Origin: Paenibacillus planticolens
GTDB lineage: Bacteria > Bacillota > Bacilli > Paenibacillales > NBRC-103111
NCBI RefSeq assembly: GCF_013141725.1
Contig: NZ_WHNZ01000039.1
Coordinates: forward strand, 248,001 to 312,000
DNA length: 64,000 nucleotides
Reading direction: 5' to 3'
Of the stretch, positions 58,909-64,000 are shown one piece after another. The notes beneath the pieces are model-generated. The model did not search any database. It saw only the letters and a program-made list of their open reading frames with translations, and had not been told where the DNA came from. Made by a program: the position numbers and the translations under genes. Numbering within the stretch: position 1 is the stretch's first letter; the number at the start of each line of letters is the position of its first letter.

Positions 58909-60675
58909 TTAGGAGAAATTGTTTACGTTTGCCGTCAAATCCTCCGTAATTTTACCAAGCGTATTCACTTCCTGTTGAATCTTGGCAGTTGTTGCAACCT
59001 GATCATTGGCTCTAGTGAGAACGTCTGATGTACCGGCCGCGAATCCTTGCGCTATCTCCAGCATCGTCTCATTCGTAGCGCTAATCTCCTCGGCATTCGC
59101 CGAAATGTGCTCCGCCACTTCGGACAAATCGATGAGCTGCGCCGATATTCGCTCAATCTCAGCCGTAATCCGGCCGAATACAACGGAGACCTTATCGGTT
59201 TGAGCCACGCAGTGATCAATGCCCTCTGTATTCTGGGCCGCTATGCTGGATGTCGTGTCGATATCGCCGCTGATCAGAGAGATGATCGTTTCAATTTCAT
59301 GGGCCGAACGTTTCGTCTGGTCCGCCAGCGTTTTAATCTCAGCGGCTACGACGGCAAAGCCTCTTCCGCTCTCACCCGCTCTGGCCGCTTCAATCGAAGC
59401 ATTTAAAGATAAAAGATTCGTCTGACTGGAAATCGTTGCGATGGTTTTGATAATCAAATCGATCTGCTTGTATCTATTCCGCAAAGTATCCAGCGCCGCA
59501 AGGAAGTCGACGTTTCCGGCTTCAACCGTCCCGATATGCGCTTTCAGATCCGTAATTTGTTGATTGCCCTTAGCCGCATTGTTTACGACGCTGTTTGAAG
59601 AATCGGAAACAGAACCTGCATTCTCGGCAATTTTATTAATTCCTACGGCGATTTCACTGACGGCTTTCACCGTTTCGCTTAGACTTGTGATGGTATCTTT
59701 GCTCTTCTGATTCAGGGAATTTGTACTTGAAGCAATCAAATCGGATGCATTCGCATTGGCGGTTGCCGAGTCCGAAATGACAGATGAAGATCCGGAAAGC
59801 GCCAAAACAATTTCTTTGGTATTCCGGATTAAGTCGCGAATCGAAGCTATGGCTCTATCCACATCAGCGGCCAGTTTTCCGATATCGCTCGAGGATGACG
59901 TAGCAATCGGCTGGCCATTCAAATCTCCTTTCGCCACTCTCACCATGTTGCTCCGAATGCGGCTAATTAATTTGACATCTTTACGGCTCACCCATATCGG
60001 GAACATCGCGCAAATCACCGAAACGATCAGTAAGGTTGAAACATTGCGAACAACCATTGCGCGTGTGCCGTCATAGAACTCTTCGGTGTAAGCGCCAATG
60101 CAGATGCTCCAGTCCCAAGGCTCAAACCGGGTCACATAAGCCATTTTCTCCCGAGGCTGGCTCTCGCCGCTGTTCATCCAATTGTATACGTAAAATCTCT
60201 CCTCCGCTTTTTCATTTTTGCTCACCTTGACCAAGTCCTGCATGATATACTTTCCGTCCATCACGACATCGCTTAAGTTCACACCTTCTTTTCCCAAAGG
60301 ATGCATGACCGAATTTTGTTGGCTGTCCAGTGCAAAGACATAACCGCTCTCCTTGAAGAGAAAATGCGAACTCTTGTAGTCCCGAATGGGCACCCCCTCG
60401 TCCGACAGCTTAACGATTTTGCCTGCCAGCGTGTCCTTTGCCATCTCCTGTGCTTTCTGAAGAGGCAGTCCAAACTCTTTAACGGCTCTATCCAAATTAT
60501 CCAGAATAGCTGCCGCCGTTTCTGCTAGATTCATCAGCTCTTCTTTGTTGCTTTCCACTTGATGCTTCGCAAACAAATAAGTTTGATAACCTGTAATCGA
60601 GGCGCTTAACATCATACTTATCACCAACGACAAAATCAGTCTGAAGCTTAAGGTGTTGAACCTGTCCAAATTCAT
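58909..60675 (-). CDS. Methyl-accepting chemotaxis protein with Cache sensor
   Basis: This 588-residue receptor has two membrane helices (about 10-30 and 215-235), a Cache sensor between them (ESGYVFALDSQQNSVMHPLGKEG...GKYIMQDLVKVSKNEK, ending WDWSICIGAY), HAMP at about 240-290, and the MCP signalling domain (IATISSQTNLLSLNASIEAARAGESGRGFAVVA). I chose the ATG at 60675, preceded by GGGGGGATACGGG; the frame extends 20 codons upstream. It acts with CheA/CheW in taxis. Confidence 0.93.
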   Translation of the reverse strand: MNLDRFNTLSFRLILSLVISMMLSASITGYQTYLFAKHQVESNKEELMNLAETAAAILDNLDRAVKEFGLPLQKAQEMAKDTLAGKIVKLSDEGVPIRDYKSSHFLFKESGYVFALDSQQNSVMHPLGKEGVNLSDVVMDGKYIMQDLVKVSKNEKAEERFYVYNWMNSGESQPREKMAYVTRFEPWDWSICIGAYTEEFYDGTRAMVVRNVSTLLIVSVICAMFPIWVSRKDVKLISRIRSNMVRVAKGDLNGQPIATSSSSDIGKLAADVDRAIASIRDLIRNTKEIVLALSGSSSVISDSATANANASDLIASSTNSLNQKSKDTITSLSETVKAVSEIAVGINKIAENAGSVSDSSNSVVNNAAKGNQQITDLKAHIGTVEAGNVDFLAALDTLRNRYKQIDLIIKTIATISSQTNLLSLNASIEAARAGESGRGFAVVAAEIKTLADQTKRSAHEIETIISLISGDIDTTSSIAAQNTEGIDHCVAQTDKVSVVFGRITAEIERISAQLIDLSEVAEHISANAEEISATNETMLEIAQGFAAGTSDVLTRANDQVATTAKIQQEVNTLGKITEDLTANVNNFS

Positions 60676-60712
60676 CCCGTATCCCCCCATTTTATCAACT
60701 GTTCCTCTGAAT

Positions 60713-62200
60713 CTAGTCGCCTTTTGCTTTTTCAACGATCATGGCTTGATCCCCCGTAATCGACACAGCTTCAATTGGCATCTGCGAAATTCGCACACGT
60801 TGATTCGGCAAGAAAACTGCATTATCTGTCAAATACACTTCCGAGCAGGCCTCTAAGTTGAACAGCGGTTTTCTTGCAGGCGAGATGCCGACGACCTCAT
60901 TTGCTTGGAAGACCAATCCTTGCACTCCTTGGGCCTCAACCACCGTTGTTCCGTCTAAATAGAAAAAATTATGTTCAATCGTTATGTTATGAACGACGGG
61001 ATCCGTCGAAATCCGGATGACAGGGTCGCCACACTTGATAAAATAGTTATGAGCAATCGTCGCCTCACTGGCCGCGCCCGCTTCAAAGGGTCGATCACCG
61101 TCCTCCTCGATCAGAATGCCGCTCATTGACATTCGGTGGAACGCATTGTGCTGAATCACAGCCTTGCCCCCGGCACAAATGCGGATACCTCGCTCAGGAA
61201 CGCTGGCAAAGCGATTTCCTATGATCTCCACTTGCGGATTCCATCGCATACCGCGCATACTCACGCCTCCGCCATGCGAGCCTAGAAAGTTGTTATGATA
61301 AACAATCAGTTTCCCTTTACAATTTACCATCCGGATAAAATCGGAAAAGGACGCCGCCGTTCGCCCGGTTTCTTGCCTTGGCGCAAAAGTTAGATTTTGC
61401 AAGGTAATCTGTTCGGAGTAATGGGCTGCCATGCCTGTTCCAGGCATATAGCCGAAATGAACCTGATCGAACACGATATTCTCACTCTGAACGATCAACG
61501 TCCCTGCCTGATCACAGATGCCATCCCGCATCTGATAAATATGCCCTATATGGGCCTCAGGCCGCGCACTGTAATGGAGTCTGACCTTGAACGGCTCAAG
61601 CTCTTCGGCACGGGTGGCCTCCGATACGGGATTGTTGGTGCGCCATGTTCGGCTCGTGTGCGGATCCGTTACTTGTGAGGAACCTGAGGCGGATCTCCAT
61701 CCCTCGCCAACCCAGACCAATTGCCCTTGTTCGATGGCGTACCAGGAATCCGGATGGATGGTAAAATCAATAGCACCCTTATGGACCCCATCTACGCACA
61801 TTTCCGAGACCGTAGGCCGCTCAAAATCGATAACTGCTTGCCTGATCTCGATGTTCCGGCTGTCGTCAATCACAAAGGGGGTCATCTTCCCATGGAAAAC
61901 CAGCAATGCCCCGTTGCCTTCAATCGTAATATTGGACATTCCCTTCAAATGAATGCCGATATGTATCATGTGATCTTGATCTTCCAATTCAGAAGTTGAT
62001 CTGGATATGCTGTACACTTCCTTGCTTGCATGGGTATCATAAAAATCGTACCGGCCGCTCTCAAATTGGATGATAACCCTGTCATCGATTCCCCCTGCCA
62101 TGTTTAGTATGGTTCTCAATGCCTCGCAGGCGTCTTCGCCTGTATCTGGTTTCACCCCGTAATCTCTCATCCGAAATATGGTCGCACCGTTCTCCTCCAT
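60713..62200 (-). CDS. Right-handed parallel beta-helix protein
   Basis: This 495-residue protein has repeated short beta-strand units of the pectate-lyase/parallel beta-helix type (NITIEGNGALLVFHGKMTPFVIDDSRNIEIRQAVIDF, QVEIIGNRFASVPERGIRICAGGKAVIQHNAFHRMSMSGILIEEDGDRPF...EATIAHNYFIKCGDPVIRIS). There is no signal peptide at the chosen ATG (62200, with AAAGGGGGG before it; the frame extends 21 codons further). It is 28 bases after the solute-binding protein gene in the same operon. Such proteins are often lyases or hydrolases of polysaccharides, but no catalytic set is evident to me. Confidence 0.85.
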   Translation of the reverse strand: MEENGATIFRMRDYGVKPDTGEDACEALRTILNMAGGIDDRVIIQFESGRYDFYDTHASKEVYSISRSTSELEDQDHMIHIGIHLKGMSNITIEGNGALLVFHGKMTPFVIDDSRNIEIRQAVIDFERPTVSEMCVDGVHKGAIDFTIHPDSWYAIEQGQLVWVGEGWRSASGSSQVTDPHTSRTWRTNNPVSEATRAEELEPFKVRLHYSARPEAHIGHIYQMRDGICDQAGTLIVQSENIVFDQVHFGYMPGTGMAAHYSEQITLQNLTFAPRQETGRTAASFSDFIRMVNCKGKLIVYHNNFLGSHGGGVSMRGMRWNPQVEIIGNRFASVPERGIRICAGGKAVIQHNAFHRMSMSGILIEEDGDRPFEAGAASEATIAHNYFIKCGDPVIRISTDPVVHNITIEHNFFYLDGTTVVEAQGVQGLVFQANEVVGISPARKPLFNLEACSEVYLTDNAVFLPNQRVRISQMPIEAVSITGDQAMIVEKAKGD

Positions 62201-62228
62201 CGCCACCCCCCTTTCGTATCCGGCCCGT

Positions 62229-63560
62229 CTATTTGAATCCGGGAATTTTAGCTGTTTTCGCATTCTTCACATACATGTCGCTATACTGCTGTACGAACTG
62301 GTCCGCCGTCATTCGGCCTGCTATCAATTCCGTATACGCAGCCACCATCTCTTCATAAGGCAACGGCACGACATAGACGTCATCGCCATGCCTTGCTATG
62401 TTCCCTGCGTTTATAATAGCTTGAACGTCTTGTAAAGCCGGAGATAATTGAGCCGAGACATCAACATCTTTAAATGCGCTGATGCCAGGCGACTTCACCA
62501 AATATGACTTTACCTGTTCCTTCTCGGACAAATACCGCAGCAAGTCTTTCGCAGCCTCAGCATGTGGGCTGTTCTTGGCAATATACATATGAGCGGCTCC
62601 GCTTAAAGCCATTTTTGCCGTGCCTTCTTTGTTCGGAAGGGGGAAGAAACCGATGGATGCTTCCCCCTTCTGATTGAGAAATCCCGAATCGAAGAAGGAC
62701 CCTTGGATAACCATAGCGGCTTTGCCGTCTGCCAAAGCTTGCTTCTGCTGATCATACGTTGACATTAGATTCCGATTCAGATACCCCCGTTTCACCCATT
62801 CCTCAACCTGTTGATATTGGTAAACAAATGAAGGAATGTCCGTCCATTGAAGTTGGTTTCTGTTTAGTTGCTCCCACACCGACGAATCGGAGCCGCCAAC
62901 TAGACCGATTACGGCATTTCTGTGCTGCAGCATCGTCCATCCGTCTTTGGCAGCAAAATACAAAGGAGTGAACCCTCTTGCTTGAATGGCGGCAAGATTT
63001 TGATTGAAGCTATCCATCGTCTTAGGGACGGAAAGCCCCAAATCGTTGAAAATCCGCTTATTATAGAACACCCCCCATGCAGCTAAAGGCATCGGCCCCG
63101 GAAAAGCATACATCTTGCCATCCGTATACTTCAGCATTTGGAGCGCGGCATCATTCAATCTGGATTCGAAGGCTTCGCCGCTAACTTCCAATAACTGGTT
63201 GGGCACATCGTACTTTTCATATTGCCCCATGAAAATGTCAACATGATCACCATCCGCTAGTTCAGCTTTCACCAGATTGTCATACTGGTCATCCTGAATA
63301 GCTTGAATATCCACTTTATTGCCTGTTTTCTTTTCCCAATTCGCCACCAAACCTAGAATACCACCGTAATTTGAATGGCTTGTCGTAATCATATAACGGA
63401 TGGTGACGCCCTCGTTCCCCCTCGTTTCCCGGTCAGGTCCGCTCTGAGCCTTACCGCTTTCTTCACCGGTTATCTCGGTATTCGCACTTCCCTCGCATGC
63501 GTTCAGCCCGATGGCAAACATACACGCTGTTGCTGCTGTTAACATCCGTTTCATCATCAA
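62229..63560 (-). CDS. Family 1 extracellular sugar-binding lipoprotein
   Basis: This 443-residue lipoprotein has a signal with lipobox LNAC (Cys about 22) and the family 1 solute-binding fold (VTIRYMITTSHSNYGGILGLVANWEKKTGNKVDIQAIQDDQYDNLVKAEL, GFFPLPN, DLLRYLSEKEQ). AGGAGG lies 12 bases before the TTG at 63560; the ATGs at 63557 and 63554 are alternatives. It starts an operon with the beta-helix protein and faces the membrane sensor gene at 63765. No permease genes lie in the window next to it. Confidence 0.93.
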   Translation of the reverse strand: MMMKRMLTAATACMFAIGLNACEGSANTEITGEESGKAQSGPDRETRGNEGVTIRYMITTSHSNYGGILGLVANWEKKTGNKVDIQAIQDDQYDNLVKAELADGDHVDIFMGQYEKYDVPNQLLEVSGEAFESRLNDAALQMLKYTDGKMYAFPGPMPLAAWGVFYNKRIFNDLGLSVPKTMDSFNQNLAAIQARGFTPLYFAAKDGWTMLQHRNAVIGLVGGSDSSVWEQLNRNQLQWTDIPSFVYQYQQVEEWVKRGYLNRNLMSTYDQQKQALADGKAAMVIQGSFFDSGFLNQKGEASIGFFPLPNKEGTAKMALSGAAHMYIAKNSPHAEAAKDLLRYLSEKEQVKSYLVKSPGISAFKDVDVSAQLSPALQDVQAIINAGNIARHGDDVYVVPLPYEEMVAAYTELIAGRMTADQFVQQYSDMYVKNAKTAKIPGFK

Positions 63561-63764
63561 ATTCGTAATAGGCCTCCTCGATGTATGGGAAGAAAAGGTT
63601 AATATGATTAAATATTAAACGTTATTACAAGTATAGGTGGTGCTTATTCCCATATAAATACACAAATTTGACTTGATGCTTTATATAATTTTTACTAACC
63701 TTTTAATCGTTTTCAAATACGGATATACTATCACTAATCCTGACTAAGCCGGAGCTGCTCTGCG

Positions 63765-64000
63765 ATGATAAACAAATTCGGATTTCAAGGCAAAATTTTT
63801 CTTGTTTTCATCATCATTTTTGTAGGCATGGTCACCTTTTTCTCTACTTATTTATACGTGTATATGAAACGAACGCTAATCCACACAGATCAAATTAATC
63901 TTGCCCCGGTTACGCAACAAATATCAGATCAAATCGATACGCTATACAAAGAGCTTGGCAATGCGGCTATCAGCTACACGAACGATCTAGAAAACCTGGA
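63765..64000 (+). CDS. Membrane sensor protein, 3' truncated by the window edge
   Basis: The frame opens with an ATG after GGAG and runs 78 codons to the window edge. It reads a short positive start (MINKFGFQGK), a membrane helix (IFLVFIIIFVGMVTFFSTYLYVY), and an extracellular part with coiled-coil-like residues (APVTQQISDQIDTLYKELGNAA). This is the usual start of a YesM-type sensor kinase, commonly paired with a divergent sugar-binding protein gene; a YesS-type AraC regulator is the alternative. It is divergent from the sugar-binding gene. Confidence 0.75.
   Translation, partial: MINKFGFQGKIFLVFIIIFVGMVTFFSTYLYVYMKRTLIHTDQINLAPVTQQISDQIDTLYKELGNAAISYTNDLENL

Noticed and set aside
63561..63764. 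CcpA cre site between the sugar-binding gene and the sensor gene
   Set aside because: The region is AT-rich with TTGTAATAACGTTTAATAT, which matches the cre consensus too poorly to report.

Overview
The window looks like chromosomal DNA of an endospore-forming Bacillota of the Paenibacillus/Cohnella type. Supporting signs are strong AGGAGG ribosome binding sites with frequent GTG and TTG starts, a GerA-type germination operon, YesS-like AraC regulators next to LplB/YtcP-type sugar permeases with no ATPase gene beside them, RNase J, and Bacillus-type KimA. No rRNA, tRNA, CRISPR array, phage or insertion sequence was seen. This assignment is inferred from gene content and style, not from a marker gene.

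Layout. 1-2.5 kb: the 3' end of a DODA-type dioxygenase, an AraC/GyrI-like regulator and a metallophosphatase. 3-16.5 kb: a pectin/rhamnogalacturonan-type utilisation locus on the minus strand (two solute-binding lipoproteins, two permeases, an alpha/alpha-toroid protein, an MFS carrier, GH105, GH28) faced by a membrane-anchored AraC regulator. A near-identical 29-bp block containing two ATGATTAT half-sites 19 bp apart lies upstream of both binding-protein genes, and a 113-114 bp tandem repeat array fills the gap between them. 16.6-25.6 kb: a small hypothetical gene, a sugar isomerase/oxidoreductase pair with a divergent AraC regulator, an SRPBCC protein, a phosphodiester glycosidase, an ABC-F ATPase and a small membrane protein. 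25.6-33.6 kb: a large hybrid histidine kinase with a REC-EAL protein, an OmpR-type regulator, a Ppx/GppA-like protein and a zinc-less MDR-type dehydrogenase; a remnant of a phzF gene sits at the 3' end of the kinase.

33.9-48.1 kb: RNase J, followed by a potassium island read on the minus strand: kimA, an orphan enolase-superfamily N-domain protein behind a structured leader, an RCK-like Rossmann protein, a 28-residue membrane miniprotein, kdpF, kdpA, kdpB, kdpC, a protein with two tandem KdpD sensor modules, a separate KdpD kinase, and kdpE. This is the most unusual part of the window. The KdpD sensor has been duplicated and split from its kinase, and three small genes not normally counted as kdp genes precede kdpF.

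48.2-52.7 kb: a TetR/oxidoreductase pair with a perfect 38-bp palindromic operator and a second degenerate copy, another TetR, an Old Yellow Enzyme and an MFS transporter. 52.8-58.9 kb: a spore germinant receptor operon of order A-B-C-C'-B' with a good sigma-G promoter candidate. 58.9-64 kb: a chemoreceptor, a parallel beta-helix protein, a family 1 solute-binding protein and, divergently, the first 78 codons of a membrane sensor.

Three intergenic regions carry the same GGGAACTACAGG-type palindromic repeat family, and one of them also carries four TTGYAC-type palindromes.
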